In this document: piece after piece, positions 11,901 through 22,626 of the stretch
Layout of the letters: the number at the start of each line of letters is the position of its first letter
Numbering within the stretch: position 1 is the first letter of the stretch
NCBI RefSeq assembly: GCF_025399195.1
Contig: NW_026252176.1
Span: 1-55,790 of the forward strand
From: Umbelopsis ramanniana AG
Lineage: Eukaryota; Mucoromycota; Umbelopsidomycetes; Umbelopsidales; Umbelopsidaceae
DNA length: 55,790 nt
Direction of reading: 5' to 3'
Translations under genes and position numbers: made by a program
The notes under the pieces: generated by a model
Database searches by the model: none
The model's input: the letters and a program-made list of their open reading frames with translations, nothing else
Told to the model about the DNA's origin: nothing

Positions 11901-12093
11901 GATCTTCGAACGTTTTCCAAATTTTTCTGTTAATGACGGGAGGTACATCGGGAGTAATGGTGACGTCGTAATGGTGTATATTGTTCTGAGGGAAGCTTTG
12001 GACTTCAAAAAAGTTGGCACGAACGCGAGTAGCACGACCAGTGTTACCAACGTCTGGCCGTTTTACAAATTCTGTGAGTTGTAATCCGGACAT
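8940..12093 (-). CDS. ago: Argonaute (RNA silencing slicer)
   Basis: Six exons on the minus strand: 12093-11794, 11512-11359, 11291-11139, 11054-10660, 10584-10177 and 10073-8940, in phase, give 847 residues. Order: N domain and L1 (about 1-200), PAZ (F-P-F-L-P-C and [12 protein letters not shown]), MID (about 380-510) and PIWI. All four slicer residues are visible: Asp in F-G-A-D-V-T-H-P (about 590), Glu in N-R-T-E-I-I-A-D-L (about 630), Asp in [10 protein letters not shown] (about 662) and His in P-T-H-Y-H-V-L (about 756-758). It should bind small RNAs and cleave paired transcripts. The first ATG in frame is at 12093; the frame upstream holds only a TTG. The C-terminus keeps the usual M-F-F-M-type ending. 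No Dicer or RdRP gene is nearby. Confidence 0.95.
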
Positions 12094-12470
12094 CAGTTGT
12101 GGGAATGAGAAGCTCAAGGCTAATGGACACTAGTACTTTTGTCTGGTGTTGAAACAATTTTTGCGAAAAATTGGGGTGACGACAACCTATTTTTTTGGGC
12201 TTTCGTTGCGCCTATATAATTTCGGTCAGCTGAACAAAAGCATGGGAAGCTTATTCCTGGAACCACAGAGGTTGTATTATGACGCCATCCGTGGATTGTA
12301 AGTCTTTTTCATCATTGAACAAAGGCGCTAAAAGAAAAATTGGGTGCCGCCTGTTGCTCTAGAATTTATTTTACGCAGTTATGTACAGTTAAGGTAAGAG
12401 CTTTTTAACACACAGATAGCTAAAAAAAAAATGGCAAGAATAACAAAAAAGAAAAGCTATAGAAATGAGA
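12094..12470. other. Argonaute promoter and Ca2+-ATPase 3' end
   Basis: Short AT-rich spacer between two minus-strand genes. No coding signal seen. Confidence 0.6.
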
Positions 12471-15400
12471 TTATTTGGAATCTTGCTGTGGGATGCTTTC
12501 GGTTTGGTCTTCAGAAGTCCTTTCCGCTCGCTCTATATCAATAAAAGAGTTGTTGGTATCTTGAGTAGCAAAGTGATCTTGCTGAGATCCGTCTTCCTTG
12601 GAGGCTACCCAACCAGCTCCTGGAGCAGTAGCAATAAAGCTTGGTATGATAGCTGCCGCTAAGGCATTGCTTGAACGTCTACGGTGGAGATGGCCATCGC
12701 TTTTCTTTGGCTCACGGAAATTAGCAATTTCGCGTGTAACGTTGGTGTACGCACTGTTCCATGCAAATCGTTCTCCTCCCGCCACATAGACTGAAGGAGT
12801 TCTATTGGAAGATAGCAACTTGTCTGGCTCTAGATATTGAATGCGCGTGTTTTCGTTAATGATAAATATGGAGAAGATTCGGTCGGGAATCATTCGAATC
12901 ACGGCTCCGATGGGAATAGATAGAAGGCCAACAACAATGCTGATAGCCCAGTGGGTGCCGTCAAGAGGAGTGGTCTGGAATGCTTGGCCGCCCCATTGAA
13001 CGATGATAACTTGACCGACAGCGCAAATGAGGAAGATGGCAATAAAGAAGAAGTTTTTGTGAAGGCCGGTAAAGATATTCATGCGGTTATCAATACGACG
13101 ACAGCTACAAGAGAAGGTGAGTATATGCACGTTTTTTTTTGTAAAAATTAAAAAAAGAGGGTTTTAATATACTTACTTGATCTCATTGAAGATTTGACAG
13201 AAGACAAAGGTGTTAAATACAACGGTTTGTAAAAACTCGCTGTCCGCAGGATAATCCAAGATATCGCTGTACAGTAGAATCAAAGTCACGACGACTTGGA
13301 AGATACTTTGACCTATGATCATCTTCCACATTGGAAAGGTGATGAGAGGCGCGGAACGGGGTTCGGGATTTCGCAAAAGGAGTTCAGGTGACGGAGGGTC
13401 GGTTGCCAGAGCCAAAGCAGCAAAGGTATCCATGATCAGGTTAACCCAAAGTAGTTGGACAGCCGTCAAGACAGACTTTTGGCTGGAGGAAGCCACACCA
13501 GAGATAAAGGTAAGAAGTACGGCAGTGATATTGACGGTGATTTGAAATTGCAAGAACTTCTTAACAGCATCGTTAACACAGCGACCCCAAGAGACAGCTT
13601 TGACAATACTACTAAAGTTGTCGTCCATAAGAATGATACTAGATGCTTCCTTGGCAACTTCAGTACCAGTAATGCCCATAGAGAAACCAACGTCGGCCAA
13701 TTTGAGAGCAGGTGCATCATTAGTTCCGTCTCCGGTGACAGCGACAGTTTCACCTAGTTCCTTGAGACGACCAACAAGAATGCGTTTGTCTTCAGGACTG
13801 GAGCGAGCCAACACTTGCAGACGTGGAATGATTTCATCCATTTCAGCTGGAGGGAGATTTCGGAAAACAGGACCTTCCATGACGATACCACCGCTGGTAA
13901 AGATACCACATTGCTTGGCAATACTTTTAGCAGTAGTCATATTGTCACCAGTGACCATGCGGACAAAAACACCAGCCCTTTGACAAGCCAGTACAGCATC
14001 TTTGACACCAGGACGGAGAGGATCTTCGATACCGACAACGCCGATGAAGGTGAGCTGATTGTCGCCCACAAGATCCTCATAAGGCACTTCGACCTCTTCA
14101 TCTTGGAAATACTTTCTGGATTTTCTTGGCGGCCAGTGATCATAATCCCTATAGCAGAGAGCAATCGTTCGGAGAGATCGCGAGGCATAACTCTGGATGA
14201 TCTTGTTCATACGGGTGTGGCTATCTTCCGTCATTTCTCGGACTTTGACTTCAAAATCATCCTCATTGATATCTGTCTGATAGCGGTAAGATGAATCATG
14301 CATAGATACAATGTTGGAGCAACGAACAAGAAGGGTTTCGGAGGCACCCTTGATGTGGACACGGTAAGTGACCTTGACTTCCTTGCCATGATCATCCAAA
14401 TGAGGAATTCGAATAACTGTGGCCATGGCCTTGCGGTCTGAACTGAATGGGAAGACTTGTTCAACGCCCCACCTTGATCGTTGATGAGTCAATGTATTGT
14501 CAGCTAGAGATTGAGAGAATCCAAGAAGGGCCGTTTCGGTCTTATTGCCAAGCAGAGTCACCTTGCCATCGTCACCAGTAGATTCAAAGGCAGTTGAGTT
14601 GACAGCCACTGCTTGATTAATGAGGAGAGCGACAGGAATGGGAGCCTTTTCCTTGACATCCTTTAAGGCTACCAAGTCGTTTCGGGAAGATGGAACTTCC
14701 TTTTGAAATCGGAATGAATTTCCCAACGTACCGGCGACCACTGTCATGACGTTTTGGGTGAGGGTACCAGTCTTGTCAGAGCAGATAGTGGTAGCATTGC
14801 CCATGGTTTCACAAGCAGCGAGGACACGAACGAGATTGTTGTCCTTTAACATTCTTTGCGTGGCATAAGCCAAAGCTAGGGTGACAGCCAAAGGGAGACC
14901 TTCCGGAACAGCCACAACAATGACGGTGATGGCAACAATGATGATATTCATGATGTCTTCAACAATCTTGGCAGGACTGCTGGGAATACCATTGTATTTC
15001 CAGCCCACAAAGTATCGGATCAATAGGACCAAAAGCATGAGGATACCAGCAGCTGAGCCAAGTTTAGCAATCATCTCAGCGAGACCATCCAACTTTTCTT
15101 GTAAAGGTGTGCTTTGTGACTCAGTGCGCAGGGCCATCAACGTCTTACCATTGAAGGAAGATTCTCCAACGTTAGTCACCATGTACGTTCCAACACCTTC
15201 CAACACTTTGCTTCCAGAAATCAAGAATGGATCAGGCAAATGAGCACCGGCTTCAAAGACAGGTTCGGAAGAAGTGGTAGAAACAGCTGAAGAAGATGGT
15301 GTTGAAGAACTTTCCTTTTGTCCAGGTGAAGGAGGAGCCAAAAAGTTGCCTTGAACGCTGAGTCGCTTATTGCCTTGAGTAGTGGCGGTGGGAGTGGGGA

Positions 15401-16788
15401 CCAACGTGCTGGGAGAGTCAGGTTTGCTGATACCACTTGCGCCACTCACGCTACGGCCATCATCTGGATGTTGACGTTGGTAGATTTCATGTAACCGGAA
15501 GCATTCACGCCAACCTTGCTTCTTGACGGCATCTGTTTCACCCGTCGCAGTCGATTCGTCACACTTTAGATTGTGACCTTCTATAAATATACCATCGGCT
15601 GGAATGATTTCTCCCGGTTCTAAATGAAGCACGTCGCCAACTTGTAAATCTCGAATGGATATCATGGCTTGCTTAGCAGACCTTGTGACCTAATAACAAA
15701 GTGCCAAGAGGTCAGCAAAAAAAATACTATCCTGTTGGGGTTCACAACATTTTGGTCTAGCGGTGGCCAAAAAAATTCTATCTCTATTTCAGGAAAGCAA
15801 CAACTTACTCGGATATCGCGGTCTTCTTTCTTGGCATTCAATTTTCTAAATTGCTTTTCCTTTTGGTAGTCATTCACACTGCCAACGGTGACAACCAAGA
15901 TGATAGCCACAATGATAGCCACACCTTCCACCCAGTGAACATCTGGTTCAGGATTTCCATTTGCGTCGAGCTGTGGCGGTGCGCCAATATCTTCGTATAA
16001 ACCAACACCTAATGACACAACCGCAGCAATGGTCAATAGGATCTAATTTTGGGACAAAGAATTTAGGGAGGTAGGGTTAATACAAAAGATTGAAAGTGGG
16101 GGAGGGGGGAGCTGGTCATCCAGTGTATTTCAAATTCCACAAGACAGGGAGGTGGAATTATACATACCAAAGTTTTATCGTTGAAAGCCATCCACATGAG
16201 TTGAAAAATATTTTTGGCTTTGACATCGGGCAAGATATTAGAACCGAAAACAGCTTGACGCTGACCAAAGCGAGTTCCCGAGGTGGTATGCTGTGTTGGT
16301 GGAGGCGTTACCGATTCTTTGGTAGCACCACCGTTATTCGCTTCAAGCTTGCATTCTTCGGTATCATCATGGCTGTCGGTGAGTGCAGATAACGTTATAG
16401 GTTCAAACGGAGCATTTTCATCGTTGCTCAGACCATCTCTGACATTGGAGTGTAGGCCCTGTGCTATGCCCTCTAGTCCACCATATGCGGCCAAAAGTTC
16501 AATGTTTTTTGGATCGTATAAAGCAGACAATTGATCGGTTGTAAAGGCAAAGGGGTTTTGTGGATCTTCATGCGGCTGAAGCAGTTGTTCGATATTTACA
16601 GGATGGGTTGACTTGGTATCGTCCGGCTTTGGCTCGGGGTCGAAAAGTGGTGATGGAGGGGTGGACTCCAGATTAGCCTCATCAGCAGAATATAATGTCA
16701 ATGCGGGGGTGTTTTCCGTTCGGTCATTCAAAGCCGATGGGTCGGTTATGATGGTAGGAGGTACTGGTTTTGGCGAAGATCCTGTCAT
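12471..16788 (-). CDS. PMC1: P-type Ca2+-transporting ATPase, PMC1/PMCA type (P2B)
   Basis: Four exons on the minus strand: 16788-16168, 16042-15809, 15689-13177 and 13104-12471, give 1333 residues. A long Pro/Ser/Thr-rich N-terminus precedes the first helices (I-L-L-T-I-A-A-V-V-S-L-G-V-G-L-Y-E-D). Signature elements: T-G-E-T in the actuator domain, P-E-G-L-P-L-A-V in helix M4 (about 547-554), the phosphorylation site D-K-T-G-T-L-T with Asp near 590, and T-G-D-G-T-N-D-A-P-A-L in the P domain. It pumps cytosolic Ca2+ out across the vacuolar or plasma membrane; fungal Pmc1 is vacuolar. A Ser/Pro-rich insertion of about 80-90 residues (roughly 353-435) follows the T-G-E-T loop. The C-terminal tail has an R-R-R-S-S stretch and is acidic at the end. 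Confidence 0.95.
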
Positions 16789-17295
16789 TTTTTAAAATTC
16801 AATAGGCATGGAGCTTTAAAAAGAAGGACGCAAACGCTGGGTAATAATAAAGCGGTAGTGTCTGAAAAAGGAGTGAAAGAAAAAAAATATGGGAAATCGA
16901 TGACGGATCGCAGTTACAAGCTTTATAGAAAAGAAATTAGATTAATTTTTATCTCCCAAGAGAATTACGAGATGCGTAGGACGATACAAATAGGATAATA
17001 ATACCGCAAATACCGCAAAGGGATCGATGCCATCAATGCTTCCCATGATTCTTTAAGTTCTACTTAATCAACATTCGAATGGAAGCTTCTAAGTACCTAA
17101 TCCTCAATTTTGGTTGCCGCCGCCATTAAAACGAAGCCTAAGAAACTTCCAAGCAGCAGGCAAAAACAGCTTGCGACTTTTTTAGTAATTTCTACCACTC
17201 TCATAATGGTCTCCGCCACATACGCCACAAAGTGATAGGCCAAAACTGCAGATCTCCATTTCTATTATATTTAATGGGGAGCGAACAAAAACAAT
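16789..17295. other. Intergenic: Ca2+-ATPase promoter and ILV1 3' end
   Basis: AT-rich stretch with no supported coding feature. Confidence 0.55.
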
Positions 17296-19440
17296 TTACG
17301 CTCTCAAAAACGTTTCATACACGACATTATGAGTTTCTTCAACATAGTTGTATCCGAGTTCTTCCAGATAACGATCAAATGCCGCATTATCTTCAGGTGG
17401 CACTTGAATGCCAACTAAAACTTTACCCATATCTGAAAGTCACAATGGAGCTGAGATTAGCGACTTACGGCATGCATAGGCTATAACTTTTCCCATGATA
17501 ATACACTTACCGTCTCCATGATTGCGATAGTGGAAGAGAGATACATTCCATTCAGAAGCCAGACCTGCCAAGAATTTCTGGGTAGCTCCTGGGCGTTCTG
17601 GGAAGACTATTCAAAAAGACCAGGGGTTAAATGACGGCAATAGTAGGTTTCATACAGGTCAACCCAACTTACTGAAACGGAAGATGCGCTCATTTGGAAC
17701 ACTATGACGCCCACCCACCATGTATCTAGCATGGGTTTTTGCGAGTTCGTTATGGCTGACGTCCCAACCATGCATGCCCTCAGATTTCCAGCCATCCAGG
17801 ACTTCTTTGGATTCTGCTTCCAAGTCTTGTACTTTGAAGCTAATGTAGATATGAGCTTGTTCAGGGTCCGAGTATCGGTAAGAGAATTCTGTGATGGATC
17901 TGGGATTGACATGCTTAATCATGTTGATGAAGCTACCAGGCTTTTCGGGAATGATAACATTGCAGAACGCTTCAGACAATTCACCGAGCTGCGCACGATC
18001 CGCAATGAAGCGCAGACGATCAAAATTGACGTTTGCGCCTGAAACAATGGCCACAAGCCCACCTTCTCGAGATTCTGGGTGGAGATGAAGATATCGCTTG
18101 ATACCAGCTAAAGCAAGTGCACCGGTTGGCTCGCAGACAGATCGGGTTTCTGAAGCCAATCAAAAATCGGTGGATAGAACAATCGATTGGAAATGATGGA
18201 GTGACAAGAAATCGACAGTGACAAAGAAATGCGCAGTTGTGAGGGAGGAACGATGAGTTAGAATCCCAGTTTAGGTGATACGGCACAAGGTGTGGTTGAC
18301 TGGGTCCCCACACCGGATAATAATGAGATTTTCAGGTTGTACTCACCTTCGAAGACATCCTTGATGGCTGCACAAATTTCATCGTTGGTTACATTGATCA
18401 TATCGTCCACCAGCTTTTCGGCAAGTCGGAAAGGTTCTTCGCCGACCAAGCGGACAGCCGCACCATCGGCAAATAAGCCAACTTCACTCAATTCCAGTCT
18501 TTTACCCGCCTTAAGACTCTGGGTCATTGCGTTGGCATCATTAGCCTCAACACCAATAATCTTGATATGTGGAGCAATTCTCTTAACATAACTAGCAATG
18601 CCAGCAATCAACCCTCCGCCACCAACGGGAATGAAGAGAGCATGTATTTTTTGAGGATCCATTTGTCGCAAAATCTCTAGACCGACTGTGCCTTGGCCAG
18701 CAATCACATATGGGTCATCGTAAGGTGGGATGTTGGTGTGCTTGTATTTCTCGGTCAAACGAACACACTCGGCCTTGGCTTCGTCAAAATCGTTTCCATG
18801 CAAAATCACCTCGGCACCCAGTCGCTTAACATTGCGCCACTGCACAATTATTTTTTGGGTATGAGAATCAAACGGCCTAATTCGCAATACTTTCATTTCG
18901 ATCTTACCTTGATAGCTGGTGTTGGTACGGGCATGACAATTTTAGCCTTTATGCCTAATGTTTTTGCCGCTAGTGCAACACCTTGAGCATGGTTACCTGC
19001 AGGGACGGGCATGTCAGTAACCTTCTTTCCCAATTCTCGATCACACCGCCAGTTCGCTATCTATATTCACCTGCTGAACATGCAATAACACCCGCTGCCT
19101 TTTCTTCTTCCGAAAGGTGTGCAATTCTATTATAAGCTCCTCGAATCTTGAACGAAAAAACCGAGTGCAAATCTTCCCGCTTGAGGTAGATGTTGGCATT
19201 GAGCTTAGCGCTGAGATTGTCAGCACGCTGAAGAGCAGTCTGCTGAACAACATCGTATACCCGGGATGTCATGATCATCTGCAAGTAGTCAGGTTCATTG
19301 GTCGAACCGACATGAGGCAGACTACTACGATCAGTCGAGGATTGTAGATGTGGGGCTGGTAAAGCGACATCGGTTTCGATCAAGCCTTCAGAGCGAGGAT
19401 AAGTTGGAACATGTCCGTCTAATGTATGGACGTCTACCAT
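17296..19440 (-). CDS. ILV1: Threonine deaminase (threonine ammonia-lyase, biosynthetic)
   Basis: Six exons on the minus strand: 19440-19071, 18996-18908, 18839-18347, 18149-17673, 17606-17511 and 17432-17296, give 553 residues. The PLP lysine is K98 in S-F-K-I-R-G-A-Y-N, followed by the split stretch [10 protein letters not shown] and the phosphate-binding G-G-G-G-L-I-A-G. Two C-terminal ACT-like regulatory repeats follow (P-E-K-P-G-S-F and P-E-R-P-G-A-T), expected to bind isoleucine and valine. It converts threonine to 2-oxobutyrate and ammonia, the first committed step to isoleucine. Two TGAGTCA sites lie upstream. The N-terminus is not basic and has no clear mitochondrial presequence, unusual for this enzyme; a missed upstream exon is possible. 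Confidence 0.94.
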
Positions 19441-19539
19441 ATTGTATAATGAGAGAGAGGTTTGGAAATCTACAAGAAAAGCTGGAATGCTATTGATCTT
19501 TTTTATTTTTCAATGGCAGTCAGGCCACTAGTAATAAAA

Positions 19540-19546
19540 TGAGTCA
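19540..19546. promoter_or_regulatory. TGAGTCA Gcn4/CPC1-type site upstream of ILV1
   Basis: A perfect bZIP core (ATGAGTCAC) about 100 bases upstream of the ILV1 start codon. Gcn4/CPC1 factors bind this element in promoters of amino-acid biosynthesis genes. Function here is inferred from motif and position. Confidence 0.5.
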
Positions 19547-19719
19547 CACCCACCGAAGTTGCTCTATTTTTCAATTGTTTCATTGGTCTCACACTATCAG
19601 GCCCTACCACTAAGATTTTATCAAGGAATAGAAATGCTCCGGATCAACAGCACGTTTTACGGCAGCTTCTATCGCGACAATGGATGAACATGAGCTAATG
19701 CATTTTTACACAGCACCAA

Positions 19720-19726
19720 TGAGTCA
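19720..19726. promoter_or_regulatory. Second TGAGTCA Gcn4/CPC1-type site upstream of ILV1
   Basis: Another perfect core (ATGAGTCAA) in the same orientation, about 280 bases upstream of the ILV1 start. Confidence 0.45.
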
Positions 19727-20083
19727 AATTGCATCAAGATATAGGGGCTATGGAAATCTAATCACCGCGGTGGCAACATGAAAGCTCCGCCTTAATCAAC
19801 AACATGATGTATGACTCGGATGGAACGACGCCACATGAAGAGATTCTTCGTTGTAAAAGATGATCAAGTATCCAAAAATGAATGTGTTAGCTGGTTTGTT
19901 GCGGTCAATATTACACGCGTTCATAATGCTATGTAACAACGCTCAGTATGCCAAATTGTAAGTATTCATAGTCAGATAGGCAACTCCACTCAGTTCAAAA
20001 ATGAATTTAATGTTGGAAAGTAGTGGTACTATTTGCATGTCAACTTAGTTATCATCAAAGTACTCAGGAAACGTCTGGAGAAG

Positions 20084-22112
20084 TTAGACTTTATCTTGGT
20101 CCTTGAAGGCCTGCTTTAGTGTAGCAACTTCCCTATCAAGAACTCTCTTCTGTGCCTCAGCTCGTTTCCAAATGGCATCGAGTGCCATTTGGTTTTCCTC
20201 CGTCAAATTATTGCGATTAATGGTATTGCCGACTTGAATCATTTGGTCAAGAACAGTGCCTAATTGGTTGGGCAACCATGTAGTGATAGGGCTGCCTCCA
20301 GTGGCTACGGCATGCTGGGTATGTTTGATAATATAAGACTTTGTGAAATTCCAATGTCTGTGACGGAAGGCTCTGATCTGGTCGACATTAGCCAAGTAGA
20401 GAGCTGAGAAAAAAAAAAGGTTAACAATCAGGTATATATGCATAGTTAGATACCATTCTTTGCATCAACTTACCTGCAGAGTTATCATCCTTCAACGCAT
20501 AGTCGCGAACGCCTACTTGTTCGGCCCTTTCTTGGACATATTCCAAGAACTCTTTGTGATTGGTAGGGCGATAAGATCGGAAGTCACGAAGAACTTCAGT
20601 CAATGGGTTCTTGGGCATGTGAGAAGTTAATTGAAGCAAGTTGTCACCAAGAGGAACCATGGAGTCGTTGGCACCACTTTCACCGCGATAGAAGAGAGGT
20701 GTATCAGAAACGCCTTCATATACAACACCATTGGGGAACATTGGCTGAAGAAATTTGTTAGTAACGTGTTGGATTTATATTTTTTAATAAAGTAACAAGC
20801 TGTGATGCGTACCTGATTTTTGGTACCCATGATGAACGTACGGAACTTCATATAATCACCAGGCTCGCTGCGAGACCACATCATTTCCATTTCATTGTTG
20901 ATGAATTCGTAAGTTCGGTTCAACATGCGCATGGAGTTATTAAACTGTTCACGGTTACTGTTGGAGACGGAATCCATGACGGATAAAGAATGTTTGACAA
21001 GGTCACCAGAGTATGCCACCATAGTTACATGATTGAGAATGAAGCCAGCTCTAATATCACAAGAGATAAGAATTAAAAAAAAAAAAATAGTAAGCCGAAT
21101 GTTAAGTATTCACATACTCTGAAGCAGATCCTGCGAAACCTCGCACAATATCCAGGTTATCGTAACTGAGGCCAGCTGTTGGATTAAGTCGCTTCCAATT
21201 ATATAAACTGTTTAGTTGACACAAGAAAAAAGACTATCAATGAGTGACACGTCACGTGGTAAACAGTCTCTTGACGGCGAAGACCACAAACACTCACCTG
21301 TAGCTGAGGGCACTGTATCATCAGAAGTAAACAATCAAGATCGCTAGGATTAGACAACAATGTCACCTGCTTAACCCTATCTTTTTATATGAAAATTACA
21401 ATAGACTTACTATTCCATGAAGGGTTTGGAGTGAATCTTCTCAGACACTTTAACAAGTGGAACTGCGATGTTGGCGGGTAGTATCTGACGACCCAGGCCA
21501 TAGTCTTCCTTCGATCTATACATAATGTCACACGGCTCAAGTAGATAAGCGGATGCAGCAAACGTATAATCTCTGAATAGGGCTAGTTTACATTGGGAGA
21601 AATACAGATTGATTGTCAACAGGGTTCATTTATAATCATGCATTGCATAGCATTCAGTACCTGAAAGAAGTTGATTGTCATGAATGTCATCAACGTTATA
21701 TACAGGAAGCTCAGCTACGACAGCATCACCGAATTGTCCTTGAGCAAGAAGACCTGGAGATCCGTCCCTGCAACGAATCGGCATACGCTGTAGCAGACTT
21801 TCTAACTTTTCAAACCGCTCTGGAAGCTGAGATAGAGGTTCCTTAAATGACAATAGACATTTGAGTTTCACTCATCACAAAGGCATTTGGATTTCAGTGT
21901 TGTCAACCTACTTGACGAGGCAAGAAACCGTTTTCGGTTCCTACCATGAATGATGGCAACTGCTTGTTTTCCATCAGAGGATCGGTGAGGACTGGAAACT
22001 CCGAATCCAATGGCCGAGCCTGAGTACGCAGAGCAGATACTGAGAATGAGCGTACGAAGACACTCCGTGACAATGCAGAAGATTGAATGATAGCTTTGGT
22101 GATGATGGCCAT
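20084..22112 (-). CDS. BNA2: Indoleamine 2,3-dioxygenase (kynurenine pathway)
   Basis: Eight exons on the minus strand: 22112-21912, 21841-21661, 21582-21411, 21312-21298 (15 nt), 21207-21118, 21050-20813, 20744-20474 and 20403-20084, give 495 residues in phase. IDO family landmarks: Y-A-L-S-Y-S-L-Y-N-W-K-R (spliced through the 15-nt exon), F-R-T-F-I-M-G, P-M-F-P-N-G-V-V-Y-E-G-V, Y-R-G-E-S-G-A-N-D, and R-H-R-H-W near 403-407, where one His (probably 406) is the proximal haem ligand, then A-T-G-G-S-P. It opens the indole ring of tryptophan to N-formylkynurenine, leading to NAD. The first 35 residues are rich in Ser, Arg and Ala, with no acidic residue, like a mitochondrial targeting peptide; fungal IDO is normally cytosolic. 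Confidence 0.93.
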
Positions 22113-22626
22113 TACGATGAGAGTGGTGAAGAAAACCAAGTGACAAATCAGTTGAAACGGGCAAACTTTTATAGCCAAAACTTTGCCATGTCCATATGCG
22201 GACATTTGACGTTTTTGTTCCCACCCTGATTCCCACGAGAGGGTACAAATTGTCACGATTAGAAGAAAATGAAGTAAACAACAGGAATCTTTCATTGACA
22301 CTTATAATCATGTCTAAGGTCTCTCTAGCGAACGACCATGCGCTTTTTCGTTCGGGGGGGGGACATTTACATGGCGTCGCAATAATTTATCTTGCAGTCC
22401 GCCGCCACTGGACGGGAGGTCAGTTAAGAAAAAGTTTCCATAAGCAACTAAAGTATTATTAGTGATTTTGCTCTAGTAATCTATAAGTATGGTATTTTTT
22501 TGATGGCTTTCTACACGGAATTCCCACCGTTTATCTTGGACGTTGCACTTGTGCAAGGCCCGCTGGAGGTATCGTTCATGGTCCCAGCTCACACCATTAT
22601 GTTTTGCGTGTGGCAACATGCTATGT
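22113..22626. other. IDO promoter and tubulin cofactor C 3' end
   Basis: No supported gene. A G-run occurs at about 22356-22363. Confidence 0.55.

Larger units (their letters stand above)
19441..20083. other. ILV1 promoter and IDO 3' end
   Basis: No gene seen. It contains two TGAGTCA motifs, listed separately. Confidence 0.6.

Noticed and set aside
12094-12117. Longer N-terminus of Argonaute
   Set aside because: The extension would begin with TTG; the first ATG in frame is at 12093.
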